A stretch of 64,000 nucleotides of DNA from Karalla daura (taxonomy: Eukaryota > Chordata > Actinopteri > Chaetodontiformes > Leiognathidae): assembly GCA_029224185.1 (NCBI GenBank), contig CM055199.1, forward strand, positions 13,173,089 through 13,237,088. Direction: 5' to 3'. Positions 1 through 14,090 of the stretch are shown here, in pieces (within the stretch, counting starts at the first letter, position 1; the number at the start of each line of letters is the position of its first letter). The notes beneath the pieces were generated by a model that saw only the letters and a program-made list of their open reading frames with translations, searched no databases and had not been told where the DNA came from. Position numbers and translations under genes: made by a program.

Positions 1-3000
1 CTTAGAATTGATTCAACGGACCGATTTCACAGCAAAGCAAAGGAGAAAAATTCATTACGATATAGGATTTATGGTTAACGAAGAGCAGCGCAATTTGATT
101 TGCCAAAAGGAAGGTCACGTCGCAGGCGGACTGAAATACAAGACTGGAGCAGTAACATATGGGGCGGACTTCAGGCCTCCTCGCAGCTCTTTTGAAAAAT
201 CACTTTCCCTTTTAGCCACAAGGCCACAGCCCAAAATCTCTCTCTGTGGGACCCAATCCGCGGGAACCACCGCGCTGCCTCTTACAGCCCACAGCTAAGA
301 CGTCTCTGCTTAAAACAAGGAGGAAAAAGTGTTAAATATTTTTAACAGTTTTTGTGGGATAAAGAAAAAAAGAGGTGTTAAATTAAATTAGCCTCAGGTT
401 TGAATTCGAGCACCTAAACATTTATTTGTACCGTGGGTCATTGTGTAGCGTGCGCTTTCATTGACTATTTATAACATTTAATTTCAAATCAAATCTAGAG
501 ATATTGTGCTTGAAGGCCAGCAGCGTTATCTGATTAAGTCAAGCCTCAGCTGGAGCATCTATAACATTAACAAAGTTACGTTGGAGTTCGTCTGCTCTTA
601 CCCTTATTCCAGAGAACAGCAGCGGTGCACATTAAATCGCAGCACACTACCAGTAGCTGCAGCAAGAGTCAGAATCCAAAATGCCGCACCATTACCCCCA
701 GTTGTGACACTTAACTATCACAGATATCTCCGCATTACGGATGGCAACACAATGGGCTGCAGCCTGGAGGAAACCAGCAGGAAGCTCTGACCCTCTTTCT
801 TTTACATAAGTACATTTTCTTGATCTTGAGCTAGATGTGTAAAGACATTACAATACATTATGCATGTCAGAGAAGTAATTTGGTCCTATCTGATGAAATC
901 CTGCATTAGCGAACATTAAAGCAGGTAGGTTCAAAGGCAGGTCTTCACGCAACTATGACCACGCGCTCTGAAACACTAAAGATCAACAAGGAAGCTCTCG
1001 GTTACTTCAGACGGCATTTCAGAATGTGGTTTTTCATCAGTGCGCTGTTTGTGTTGCTCGGCCTTGAGGTGACAATGGTGAAACATTAAAGAAAATGTCC
1101 GAATCGAATATTAAAATGAGCTCATCTCATCATTTCTGCAACCGCTTTCAAAGGGTTTCAGGATTTCAGGGCACATGAATGTTTGATATGCCGCCGGAGT
1201 GATGCGTGTGGGCCACACCAGGCCGGGGGAGCACGCACTCTGAAGGTCATCGGATCTAATTGTCCGATGGGTCGGGTCCTGATTGCAGCAACAAATCCCC
1301 ACAAGGTCCACGAGAGAACCTGGTGTGAGAAAACCGTGGAGTGTGCTGTCAGCACATTTTCATCTTTGCTGAAAATAAAGCAAAAAGGGAAAGCGTTTAG
1401 GTCCGACAGTCGAATGGAAAGCCAATGGAGGCCCGACGTGTATTGACAGAACAGTCCCTCTGTCTCTTAAACAACTGCGAAGATGTGTGTGCTCTCACAC
1501 ACAGCCTGTATGTACTTGAACGTCCACAGTTGTATAAGGATAATAGTTATTTGCATCCTTGCAAATAGTGATCAATGCATACTAGGCACCCTCTAACCTC
1601 TCCATCAGTGCAGCAGAGCAGGCGCTCTTCAGGCTCAATTCTTTCCCAACATATGATGTAAATGCTCGGCGGTGCACATTTAATGTGATGTCATTGTACT
1701 ATTGACATCCAGGGATGGACCGGCGGCCGAGGCTGATTTGTTTAATATCTAGCTGAGAGAATTCTATTGACTTTCCTTTTTTCCTCATCTGCTGGCAAGA
1801 TGAAAACATATCTTCCTACCCAGAAGCTCTGACCTAATATGCCTTTCTAATGTTTTTCAGAAGGACATGCTATATTGCATATGTGTGTGCGTGTGTTTGT
1901 GTGCACTGTATGTGTATGTATGTGTGTGTTTAGTCCTTTCAGGACTTATATCGATATAAGCCAGGCTTAATCCTTTCACTCTGATGGCTTCAATGACAGC
2001 GGCACACCATCAGATAAGAGGTCATTGAACTGCAGCAGCCACCTCTTCATTCAGAATAAATGGGGTGCACCAAGAGTGCACCTTGCTATGTGCCGCATTG
2101 CTCTGGTCATAATGAAAATGTAATGTATTTTGGGTTCCAGCTGCCATCACTGCCGCACTACACAGAACTGATTCTGTTGATATTACTCGTATAACTTGCC
2201 CAGTTTGTTCCCTTAAAGTGATGCACATACAAAAGAGATATTTCAACATCGGGTACGCAGGAACTTACTCTCCGGCTTTCTTTAAAATAAAAATCAATTC
2301 AGGCTATTTGTGAGACTCTTGGCTCAATCTCAGCGGCATGATGGGCGCACATTTCTATTGCATTGCATCACTGACGTACATCGTGGCTTTTAGAAAAAAA
2401 AACAGCCTGTGCATCTTTGAAATGTCTATCAACCTTGAGGCCAATATGTGGTGTGCATCTATCAAAGTCCATGTCATACTAATGCTCTTCCTTGTATCTT
2501 AGCACAGCAGGACCATATGGAAGTGTAGATCTTTCTTTTTGCTTGGCTAACCAGTCACATTGAAAGGAGCACACGGTGCACGTAGGGAATCATTTCTAAA
2601 AACTGTCTAATATCCACACGGATGTTGCTTTTGTGCTCTGCCTGTCTCCAATCCTACTGAGGGACATGAAAACCAGAGACCACAGACAACCTTGATTGAA
2701 GCACAGCTGAAACATGCTAATGCCCTGATTTTGTTTTCATTGGGAGGGCTCCCTGGCAGTGGCATATCATTTGATTTTTGCATGCATCGAATCACTCTGT
2801 GTGAACTGTCACAACATGTGTTTCTGTCTGCCGACGCCTCAACAAGCACCTCTCTTTGAGCAATCATCTAGGGACAACGCTGGGTGTTTATTTTGGCAGA
2901 AATCCCATCATGCATTCATGCCCATTTCCTTTGGTCCGAGGAGTGAACCTGCATGTCATCATAAACTAGACTGAAAATAGGATGCGCACGCACGGGGGCC

Positions 3001-3374
3001 CAGGCCATGCACAAACAGGAAGATTTGAAGATCCCCACAGTTTTAAAGTGCTGCAGAACCGGAGTAATTTGCAGCAAACTAATTATAATCTAATTTTCTA
3101 ATCTCTCTCTCGTTGTCGTTGCCGTTTCCCACCTCTCTCCCCGCTCTCCGCAGTCTTGATAGTTTAAGACCTTGCCCATTAAAACAACCAGCGCTTTTAA
3201 TGGCAGCACGTTAACACAGCACAAAAAGAACATTTTCTTTTGCCTTTTCTTCATTTAAATTCAATTATCACCCTGAACAGTCAGACAGCAAGGGAATAAT
3301 AATAATAATGAGGGGTTTTGCACAGGATGAAGGTGTGCAATGGCCGCATGGTGACATCTTTTGTTCAGGGCTTG

Positions 3375-3393
3375 TTTTTTTTTTTTTTTTTTT
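3375..3393. repeat. poly-T run
   Basis: 19 T in a row; an AAT repeat lies at 3295-3309. Confidence 0.95.
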
Positions 3394-6300
3394 GGATTGG
3401 CAAGATAATGGCGCTGGCTGCTGTGAGGGGGGCCAAGAAAAGTGGAGCTCACCACGCAGGTTATCTTTCATACTGTACGGGATAATCACAGAGTGGTGAA
3501 AGCTGGGGAGCAGCAGAGACATATCTTCTTGGAGATCAAGGTCAAAACAACTCAAAGGAAGGTGGAAATTCAGTTTCAAAAACACTCACAGCGGCCTGAA
3601 ATATATTGATCTAGCTCCTCTTCCCTCTACCTCCAAAGTCATTTCTCTGATAGACTCTGGTAGAAATACATTATTTTCTTGTCATAGGCACCACAATGGA
3701 TCACTGTTAAGAATATACTGCACTTATAGAAAGAGGGAGAGGGAGGAATGTTAAGAGCTTGGTGTGCTATATTTGAAATAACAATCCACGGTGTGACCTC
3801 TGCCACCCATCTGTCCTGTACCAACAAGCTGAAATTTCCATCAATCACGAGCCCCTGACTGCAAATTAAGAGCAGTCACGGACACGGTTCGCAGACAAGA
3901 AAAGGTGTGTGCAGAAAACAGGGATTTTTTTTTCAAGTGGGGAATCGCTATAATTAGGGTTTAGGGTATAGATAAATGTTACGTGTCCAGTCTGGTTTCC
4001 AGCATGCCTTTAAAAATGCATAGCTGCCTTATACACAGAATCACTCTGCCGAAACTTTACAGACAGATCAATAACAACGCCTAGCACTGAGTCCTCTAAG
4101 GCATTGCAGTAAGCTCAGCCACTGATGTATCTGAGCCAAGTGGCCTTTGCAACAAAGGAATAGCAACTCCCTCTTATTCCTTTGATTCATGCCCTTGGAA
4201 GTTGGCACATATTCCCACCAAAGAGTGTCTAACTATTTGATTGAAGTGCTTGATGTTAAGCAAAATTGTTAGCCTTAATTTGAAAAGAGTTACAGATCAA
4301 AGTATATGAGACAGGCTTTAGTAGAAAAAAAAGAAAAAGATTATTTTGCATTCAGTGTTAATTCCTTGAAACTGATAAAACCCCGTCTCCGTGCTCAGCA
4401 GGGCAGTAATGGACAGTGGCCGTGTTTGAGAGGCTCCATGTACTGTCAATAGTGAGCAGTTTAACTCTGTTGTCTTCCTCAAATCATTTTTTGTACCTTA
4501 TTGTGTTTCTGGCTGGGTGCTGGACGTTGTTCACTCCCAAGTCTTCTACCTCTCCTCCTTTGTTCTGCACAAATCCTCCTTTTATTATCCAGGCAGCAGC
4601 GGCGGGTCCTGACCCCACTTCCCTGTTGCAGTTTTCACCATGTTTGATGCCGGTCTCCCCCCACTCTCGGATTATTGTAATACTCTATGCACTGGCTTTG
4701 ATGTAATAACTATGTGCAACTTGTAGCCGGCGTGGAATTTGATGGAGCAATGACCTGACAGATGAGAAGGCGCAACAGACAGCTTGTGTCAAATGTATCC
4801 GTGTTCCGGATGTGTCATACAAGCACCCTTTCTTCGCTGGGATTTTGTGGGAATACTGGGGTGTGCGTGCTCCCCTCACTTTTGTTCCCGTCTAATATTG
4901 CAGAAACACTTCTGTGCAGTTAACAACAAGCAAATACCACAAATGATCTGCTGTTGCTGTTAATAACCTTGAATCTATTGAGTGGGGAGAAACTTCACAA
5001 TACAAATAAACATAACAGCCTTGCACATCTGGTCAAAGGTATGGATTTAACCATTCCGTCAATTTGTCAAAGTCAAATCCCAGAGTAGGCGGTGGCAACC
5101 ACTGTATATACAGTAACTCTGATTATCTTCTGCCAGTTTAATTTATTGACTGAGGACTTAATTGATTTGCTGACACTCTCCTCAAAGTCACCTCATCTGA
5201 AACGTTCCAGGAGAACAACACCAGTGTGACGCGGATGAGCAGTTTATCCAGCTAATTAACCGCTGTTAATCAGATGAAGATTAATCTAATCGTCTGTTTA
5301 TTAAATAATCCTCTGACAAAAACGTACTAGTCAGAATCAAGCAAAGCGCGACAAAACATGGATTCCGACAAAAAGAGCGTCGGCCTGTTTACGGTCCAAA
5401 GCAGCGCTCACCAAAGTTCACAACCTGCTGTATCTGAGCATCAGCATGGATACAGTGAGCCCACATATCATTCTCCTCAAGGTTGGAGCTTTTTTTTCCA
5501 ATAGCGTGGAGAAGAGAAAATAAATTGCTTATGGCCAAAACCCTGACTTCAAACAGCACAGCTGACGATAAAAGTCAATAAATGGGTCGCATCAGGCAAC
5601 ACCGGGGGCAGGCGAGGCCGGGCTATTCTGAGATCAGAACCCCAAACTGCGCAGAGGCATTCTAGGTGACTGGGCTCGTGTTGATGAAACTCAGCTCCGT
5701 CTGGATCTGACAGGGCAGTTCTACCGAGATTTGGACACATCAATCATTAATAAGAGGAACACCGCTCCGCCGGCTTCACAGGGACCAGCAGGAGACAATG
5801 ACACAGGCATGCACTCTGTGGAGTCTCTTCCTCCCTGGCTTCACAAGCACACGTGTGCAGATACCTCACCAACGCACACACACACACACACACTGACATG
5901 CAGTTTTCTTCAGTGGAATAATTGCGTGCCACCCCCGGCTGTCAAGCCATGTCAGTGTCTCGTTAGCGCTGGTATTGGCTGGGTCGTAGTTGGTAGCATC
6001 AGGAAAGGTCAGAGTGGCAGTGTCTGCACTGTCACACTGAGCACAGGCTGGACAGACACAGCAGGCTCTGCCCTGTCTGTCTGTGCAGGCCTGAGCCTTT
6101 TTACACAAACACCTCACATAGGAGCTGATCTGCAGGGATAAAATCCCTAAAACTGAAAACGGGTGAAAATATTTTGAGGAAACGTAAGCGTATGAAGTGG
6201 TGTTTAACAGTCGCTACCACACAGGTGGTTGTGCATCGGAAATGAGAAATTTTCGTAGGAAAAAAATTGTAAGAAAAATACTTGATGCATATATAATCGG

Positions 6301-8573
6301 AACTGTTTATATCAGCGGCGAGTTTACAGGCAAAAAGAACCACTTGTGAGAATATCTGAGAGCAGATGCAAAGCATGCACACCAAAAGCATTTCCTGATC
6401 TTTTCAGAGTCCCCGATCAGCAGGACCACATTATTTCTCTGAGCCTTACAAAGCTGCTACAAACCACCACTGGGGAGAAAAGAAAAAAAAATCTTCTCTG
6501 AGATGTAAGAACTCTATGGTTTGGTTTAGAGGGTTCAGACGCACAAATTACTTGGTTATGCGAAGAAACAGCTCTCTGTGAAATGTCACTTTGCAAAGTT
6601 TGGGAGGAAAGGAACGATCACGATGCTTTTAAAAAGTAATGGCAGTAGATAAGAAATAGAAAATGGACCACACGCTTCTGTGATCTTTACTAAGCATAGA
6701 TCTGCCACCCCCCCACCCCATGTGCTTCCAGATTCCTTTTATCTCTCTGTCATAATTACCATGGCCACTAGAGGGCTTCAACACCTGAATGTAATGTAAT
6801 GTAATATAACGTCCTCATCGGAAACATAACCATTAAGGTTAACCATGCAAGTAGGTGATTAGGGCCTACAGTCATGTGTGTAGCCAGGTACCAAAGTCTA
6901 CTGGCTATACTCATTATGATGAAGACCAAAGTAAGAAGTCCAAGACAGGGTCGTTTGGACTAGCCTATCAGTGGTTCCTCAATCTTTTTATTTTATTTTT
7001 TTTGTTAATTGTATCACACAAAAATATTTGGTCCACCAAGCCTTTTTTTAATTTAGTGCTTAGCTGGCTGCATAAGCTCAGCATCCCAGTGCCTTGTCTG
7101 CACTGTGCTGTAGCATCATGTTTATATGTGTAAAATCGGGGATGTGAAACGTGACATGCATGCTAATTGAGCTCCATTTTGGCAGTGTCCCTCACACTCA
7201 AACACTGTTGCCATATTGTCAACACCAGCTCCTGCTCCACCTTTCAGGCAGTCCTGCCTCTCGCTCACAGCCCCGAGCCTGTCTGCCGTTAAGCAGCCCT
7301 GAATGTGTTTGAGTTTTTTGAAGCGGCGATGATAACAGTATTCCGATTGGGGAGTGGATGAAGGCTGACAGGTGGAGAGACACAAACAGGAAACACTGCT
7401 GATGCCCTGTCTGCCAAAGCCCTCAGATACGTGTCCAAACTCTGACGGGACTGAGACAAAAAAAAAGAAAAAAACTAGACCCAATTTATTTCACTCTGTT
7501 GCTAGTCTTTCATTTTTGTGACTGGCACCAGTGTGCTTATCAACCGCAGAACTATTAGCCGCATCAAATCAATGTGTTCATTGCTCTCTCCTGCCTCTAC
7601 TGCTCTCCATCCTTCCCTCGAACCCTCCCTCCCTCTTTCTCTCTCTCTCTCTTTCTCCCAGACAGGTCAAATATTAGAAACCTGTATTATCAGGTCTTCC
7701 CAGGATGCTGGTGGAAAAGTTGATTTGCAACGCCCGATTGAATCTACTTATCCTTCATCCTTTTGCAACCCCCAGCCAGCTGCCCCGACAGACAGCAGCC
7801 CAATGGCCTATCTATACCGAGGTGCCAAGAAATAAAAATATCTATCTACAGAAAGCAGAAAAGGAAAAGGGGGAGAAAAGGAGAGAGGGAAACGAAGAGA
7901 GGGGCATAGTGTCGGTCCACATGTCACAGTTTTCGACAGCTTGCTAGTGGTGAGGAAGAGGGGGGATAAATGTTCTTTCTGCATCTTCCCATCCCAACCC
8001 TATTCCCTCTGCAAAGCTTTATCTACTGGCATTATACATCCATTTATCAGTTAGCAAACAAAACATGTCACACCCACCATTCTGAATCCCACCAGCTCAC
8101 GCCACACACACACATCCACATGCAAAGCTTTCAGGCAAAGTTAAATTAGTCAAATCCCTGAAAGGAGGCGGGCAGAGCAAAGGTCACAGAGGGAATTCAT
8201 TAAATGACTGTAACTTGTGCTAATTGAAGCACGCTGGTGATAAAGGGAAAAAAAAACAGAGAAAGGAAATATTTATCTGTTGACTGGGCTGCCACGGCTG
8301 AGTGGCCGTCAGTGGCACAAAGAGGGCCATTACGGCTTTATCTTCCCAAATAGAAGAGGAAAAAGGAGCCTTGGCTGCAGACGGAGGGATGAAGAGGATG
8401 ACGGAGGAGTCGGAGAGAGGGGGAACGAGGGGAAGGGGAGGAACTGGGTGAGGTGACTGATGAGGAGAGTGTGGAACTGTGGCTGGCGGAGAGGAAAAAG
8501 GGGGGAAGCATACACAGAGTGGCAGCAGAGGGGGAACAGCTCCAGACAAGCTGCCTTCATCAGGAGGCGATGG

Positions 8574-8654
8574 CAGGGTGTGGGTGGGTGGTTGGATGGG
8601 TGGTTGGAAGGGGGGTTGGGGGGGTGTTGTGGGTTGGTTGGGGGGGTGGGGGTG
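8574..8654 (+). repeat. G-rich tract with G-quadruplex potential
   Basis: About 80 bp made of G-runs of 2-7 separated by T, TT or A, e.g. GGGTGGGTGG, GGGGGGTTGGGGGGG and GGGGGGTGGGGGTG. The complementary ORF is a Pro/His-rich artefact of the tract. Confidence 0.85.
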
Positions 8655-9883
8655 CTCAATTTGTGAATGCAATTACTGTAGACCTCCCAAGTCTGACTAC
8701 TGAATCGAATCAACACTGTGGTGGCAACTCTAGTGCCTAATTTCATTCTGCATGCCCTTCATTCACAAGACAAAATGGACAATTAGAGTAATGACTATGG
8801 CAGGTGTCACCACATAAAGAGGTGTCACCCAAAAAACTTCCCCTGTAAAGTGCGCCAGCGATGACGAGTAAAACACTGAGCTGCGGGGAATCTGACGGGG
8901 TGCGGGGGTAGCGTGCTCACCTGCAGGGACACGGCTGCAGATCTGAGAGGACAGCTGTCAATAGAGACGCACATGTCACCGTGCCAGAAATCCGTGGTTT
9001 GGACAGGGCTGAGTGAAGTTCAGTCCTTTGACTTTTATCTCAGACACAATTGCTGCCTTTAACAAATTCTCCCTGTGCAGAGCTGTTTGAGTTATTGGCA
9101 CGAGTGCACCTGCAATTAAAGCCCCCAAAACAAACTCCATTACCACCGATGTGTCTTTTGGTTTTCCTGCGGAGGCTTTCTGACGTCTGAGCCAAATGAT
9201 GTTTGACTTTTGGGCCTGAGAAACTTTTAATGGAGTTCGTTCTGCAATCAACCTGGCCAGGCGAGCCGGGTGAACTCTGACTTTGTCGTATTGATCTCCT
9301 CCAATGTGTTTACTGGCTGAGGTCACCAGAATCCGTCCTCCGGCCAGCAAACGGGGTCAATAATGTCAATACAGTAAATTAGGTAATTCTGCTGTAAAAC
9401 ATCCCTGGATGGTCAATTTCCATTTTAGTAAACTTTATATGCGTGACACACAATTACGTCCACACGTCAACATGTCAAGTTGTCACATACTTTCACTGGA
9501 CAAAGAGCGATTGAACCTGGACCAGGCGACAGGATGTATAACTAAAGGGGCGGATCTATGAGTAAACAAATCACCTTTTGTCAAGTCCAATGATAAATCG
9601 CTCCTCTACAGAAGACAGAGCTTTAATGGCATTTAACCCTTTACTGCCTTGCCTTTAAAGAGTTAAGGGTCAATACAGCGCTATATTCAGTGCTGCTCGA
9701 CAGAAACATTGAATTTATGTTCCCTGGTCTGACAGTTTGTTTTGAAACTCCACCACTGGCTTAAAATAACATTAATTGAGATTATTAAGTGTTGAATGAT
9801 TTCTATATCTTAACAAAATAGTGAAATGTTTTAATGTTTTAATCCATGGTTTGTTGCTATTGGTTTTAGTGTATTTCCTCATT

Positions 9884-9913
9884 TGATAGATTGATAGATA
9901 GATAGACAGATAG
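9884..9913. repeat. GATA microsatellite
   Basis: About seven GATA/GATT/GACA units. Confidence 0.9.
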
Positions 9914-10049
9914 GCCTCTTTTCCTTACCTCTTACACGGCATTCATCGATGGGCAAAAGAACATGATGATTATGGGTGGACAATGGATCGAAAGATATCA
10001 AACATTCTGCCACTCACCAGGTACGTAACACAGCATGTCATGTTTTATT

Positions 10050-10370
10050 ATTTGGCTGGCTGGGCTCAGCCGTGGGGATAGGGTGAGGAGATCTGACATC
10101 TAGGAGTGGCTCAAAGTAGAGCAGCTGCTGCTCTCCATTGAGAGAAGTCAACATGATTCAGCACACCTCCTGGAGACATCCCTGGGGATGTGCTTCAGGC
10201 AGGCCCATCCAGGAGAGACCCTGCGGCAGACCAAGGATCCAATGGATAGATCAGATCTCTCAGCTGGCTTGGGGATGCCTCAGGATCCTCCCGAAGGAGC
10301 TGATTTAAGTGGCTGGGGAAACAGAGTGTCTGGACTACTGAAGCCTGCATAAGTGGTAGAAGATGATTCC
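10050..10370 (+). mobile_element. old interspersed repeat (teleost LINE/SINE-type 3' unit)
   Basis: The segment contains GGTGAGGAGATCTGACATCT, GTAGAGCAGCTGCTGCTCTC, CATTGAGAGAAGTCA, CCTCCTGGAGACATCCCTGG, CCCGAAGGAGCTGATTTAAG TGGCTGGGGAAACAGAGTGTCTGG and a degenerate AAGTGGTAGAAGATG end. This is the familiar order of a high-copy fish repeat (consensus ending in GGATAAGCGGAAGAAGATGG). It is divergent and has a microsatellite (GATA) upstream at 9884. I do not assign it to a named family. Confidence 0.6.
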
Positions 10371-11685
10371 CGCATTATGCTAATATCAAACTATAATTTG
10401 GTTAATTATGTTACCTTCTGAATGTATTTGCTATATAGAATTAGTTGTAATTTTTTGTCATAATTTTGTCCTTATCTTAATAATTTTACTGTTTCTACAT
10501 TGTGAACTTCAAGCACCTAATAAAGTGAAGCCTGAGCAAACAAATTAAGTTTAACAGAAAGCACATTGGGTACTTTACAGCCTAGAGCACTCCATACTGC
10601 ACAGTGCACTGTTTATTCCACGCTGCACCGTACCTACTATATACACTATGAGCACTACAAACAGTGAAGCATGAACACTCCATGCCACCGCAATCATCAG
10701 TTATTTCTCTCCATGCACTCCAAAAGTCTCTCGCTCTTGCTTCCAGAGAAAGACGGATGATTGAGCCATCAATCGTGTGCTCCGGGGTCATTTTCAAGAC
10801 ATAATTTGTGCTTAACAGCAATTTATAGAGTCAGGAATGAAGAGAAGCATCAATGGCAAATACACACTCCAGGGAACACATTATGTAGGCACCAGAGGAC
10901 TAACAAAGAGGTACAGTGAGTCTAATAAATATGAAAGTGCACCAAAGAGAAATATTACTTCAAGTGCTACAGTTGAATTTACATAAAACTTGCAGGATGT
11001 AATAACAATGATACAGAGCCAGACATAACTTCTGCTCACGTATTTTGAAATATAAGAATACTTAGCAGGAAATAAGACTTTTTTGTAGTTGAAGGGAGTC
11101 ATGACTTCATCCCTGTGATACCGACTAGATGGAACTGAATTACATCTAGGCCATTTTTCTCCAGCAGGTAGCTATCCAAGTCAGGGCTGTGTGATAACAA
11201 AAAAAAAAAAAAGTGGCAAAATTTTCTGAAAGCCCTGCCCGTTTAGTTCTGCTCGGGGTGGACACAAAAGCTTGAGCCGGTGGCGAATATTGGAAAAGCA
11301 AACGGTGGGGCTCGTATAATCACTGGGAATGGTCGGGGGGGCGGACAGGAGCGTCAGGCTCCTGTAAAGCACTCCAGACAGACACACATCACACCAGGCC
11401 TTCTGAGATGGGAGTCCTGGGTAGGGCCTATTGCTTGATACCACAGGGGAAATAAACTGCCTAAAATAGGCACGAGGGCAGGAAATGGATTTTATTGGAG
11501 AACTAATCAAGGGGGCCGTTTTAGTGGGGCACAATTTAGATTTTGATTGGATTCCTACTGACATCGGGGTTATCAATGTGTCTCATACTGGGAGGTGTAA
11601 TTTGATCTTTGATGTCCACGCGGTGGTCTTGATGTATGTCCTGCTGCATGGGCAATGACTGCTGTGCATGTGTTTGTCACAGCAG

Positions 11686-11745
<60 letters not shown>

Positions 11746-14090
11746 GGTATACAGTCTGTGTGTATTCTGTGCCTGTGTGGCCAAATGTCAGGCAGATTGT
11801 AGTGACAGTAGTGGTTCAAGCTACTGCTCCGGTTGATCAACATGCTGCCGCAGTCTAGAAAGAGCGATGAATAGTAATAATATTTCCAGTGATTACTAAT
11901 ACTGGTGTTGACCAAGTACCCAGCGAGCATCAAACAAATCTACAGCGGGTGAAAGTACCTGATTGTGAGAAAGCCACAATCAATGAGGTCTTCCTCTTTG
12001 AGCCGGCATTTATTTCTTCCCCCTTAGAGAGGCTGACTGAGCTGAGGGAGGACTCTGCTATTATTCGTTCCATATTTTATGATATGACTCATCCACAAAC
12101 TGCAATTTTTAGTTACATGCCAAGTAATGAGTTTGGCATCTTGGCCACTTTTCAGCTTAATTTGCAAGCAATTTTTTTCTGGTTACACAAATGGTTATGA
12201 CCTCAAAAAACTGGTTCCATGGTAGCACCGGGCCTTCGCTGAGCCAGAAGTAATAACATCAGAGGCTAGGGTGAGGAAAAAAAAAAAAGAAACAAGTCTG
12301 CAAAGCCACATTCTGATGTCCTGGAATCTGTCCCGTGGGACAAACCAGCTACAGATCTACTGGAGCTATGAACTTGTCACTTTCACTCTTTGCTTGTTTG
12401 CGTCAATGCATACAGAATGTGAATGAAACACAATAACATTTGTTAGTTCTCAACTAGTTTGCAAGATTAACCAACTGAACCAGCACTGGAACTGGTTTCA
12501 TAGAAAAGGGGTATTTGTGAAGATGCTATTATTATCATCTCTCAATAATTTAGTAGGAAGTCCTGTCGAGACCATGAAGCGAGCTTTGCTTGGGAGTCGG
12601 ATCACAGTGGATGGAATTAGTACCCATCTAATCTGTCTTGAACAAGTTGTTTTATTGTAACTAGACTCTGTGTGACTTCAAAAAAATGCATGTCATGTTA
12701 GGTTAGTGAAACATTGTGGTCTGGGTCAGAAAAAAAAAAGGATTACTTCATTTGAGTTTCGTCATCATGGCTACAGTGAGACACACATGCTTATTATGGA
12801 GGAATGCTTTGAACAAAAAAAACAACAACTGTTGGTTGAGAGGACTCAGACAACCAGCAGTCTCCTGTCAAAAGCTTTGATGTTTTGCCGACCCATCCTT
12901 CCGCCCCCACCTCCTCCCCATGCTGACCTTTCCATCTATCATTTTAGGGGCACATGTTCAGGGCTGTTATCCAAGTTTAGTTCATACGGTCTGATTCCCG
13001 CACAAAGCAGACGGTGCTCTAGAAAAATGAATTCATGGTTCCTCAGAAGCCACACGGTAGCGCTGCATTTCTATCAAAATTTAATTTCCTGTATTTAATA
13101 ATAGAGCTAAACAGTGGCCTTATTATTATTAAACCATCTACACTGTGCTCTTTTTGATATGTCAACATCTTCATGTTGACGCTGTGAATGTGACTGCTTT
13201 TGTACAGTGTGAAATAAAAACTACATTTGTTTGCAAATCAGTGATGCTGAAGAAAATCAGTGGAAAAGTAACACGCTTACGATGACATGTTTACAGATCT
13301 GTAGAATCACTTACTTGATAATTATATCAGAGGGATCAGAAGTGTTTGGAGCACATCAATTTATCCACTCTGGCTTTTAAACAGAACATCTCCAAAACAG
13401 CGGGAGGGTGGTTGATCGCTTTTTTATCAATAATGAATCACATTAATTGTTGTATACATAAACTATGGGTTGCATATTTAATTGGGATGAAATTGTTTCA
13501 CTACAGATTGGCTTATTTGCAATCTCACTCCATCACCGCAGCTCTGAGAGAGAACCGGCTGACAGACGCAAAGAGTGTATTTGAGAGGCTTGAACAGGAG
13601 CCTTTTATGTTAAAAACAAATACGGGGAAAAATGTTTTCCAAATAAATTACACAACAGACATTTGAGTTGAGCTTTCTTTTTTTTTCCAAGCCTTTTTGT
13701 TCAGGCACTGACAGGATCTGTGATTTTCATCTTTAGCTTCAGTGAAAGCCGCATCTTTGCTGTTAACAGGTCAGTATGCTTTTATATACTAATTACAATA
13801 ATTTACTCATCAGCCCACATATAGTAAGCATAACAACAAAACAGTAAGGGGTTGACACAATTTCATATAATAACTGTGTTGTCAAGCTTGGTGAAGATAT
13901 TCTTCCTCACGAGTTGGTGAGCCACGTGAACACACGTGCTCGGAGCTAAAACCGCTGCTTATATTGGAAACTTGTGTTTGTCTGTCATTTTGTCTCTTGT
14001 CGATTTCAAACACCGACTTCACAACGTGACAGGCCAAGGCTTCGTCGGGCACAGGTGTTTCTTAAGACGTTGATTTGTCTCGTGACTTCA
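10371..14090. other. intergenic, no gene recognised
   Basis: Unique AT-rich sequence with the (GT)n at 11689. The stretch 12060-12190 is AT-rich and complex, with several TAAT/ATTA-like sites, and may be a conserved non-coding element. An open frame at 13346-13666 has no ATG start and no recognisable family. Confidence 0.55.
11689..11741. repeat. (GT)n microsatellite, 53 bp
   Basis: Uninterrupted GT repeat. Antisense and sense ORFs crossing it give only poly-Val-Cys or poly-His-Thr and are not genes. Confidence 0.97.

Larger units (their letters stand above)
1..10049. other. intergenic, no gene recognised
   Basis: Mostly unique sequence. ORFs reach at most about 150 codons and are driven by low complexity (8220-8746) or lack an ATG start (minus strand 8976-9350). 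Simple repeats: TG-rich 1878-1930, AAT 3295-3309, T19 3375-3393, CA 5874-5892, CT 7627-7659, G-rich 8574-8654, GATA 9884-9913. No tRNA-like fold or known family seen. Confidence 0.6.

Noticed and set aside
8220..8746. Minus-strand Pro-rich ORFs of 138-150 codons
   Set aside because: They are the complement of the G-rich tract. The residues are Pro/His/Ser low complexity with no domain.
8976..9350. Minus-strand 124-codon frame with balanced composition
   Set aside because: It opens at a TTG, not ATG, no acceptor is visible at its 5' end, and no family was recognised.
11889..12200. Plus-strand 103-codon open frame
   Set aside because: It starts at GTG without an acceptor; the AT-rich texture fits a non-coding element better.
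13346..13666. Plus-strand 106-codon open frame
   Set aside because: It starts at TTG, has no splice signals that define an exon, and resembles no known protein.
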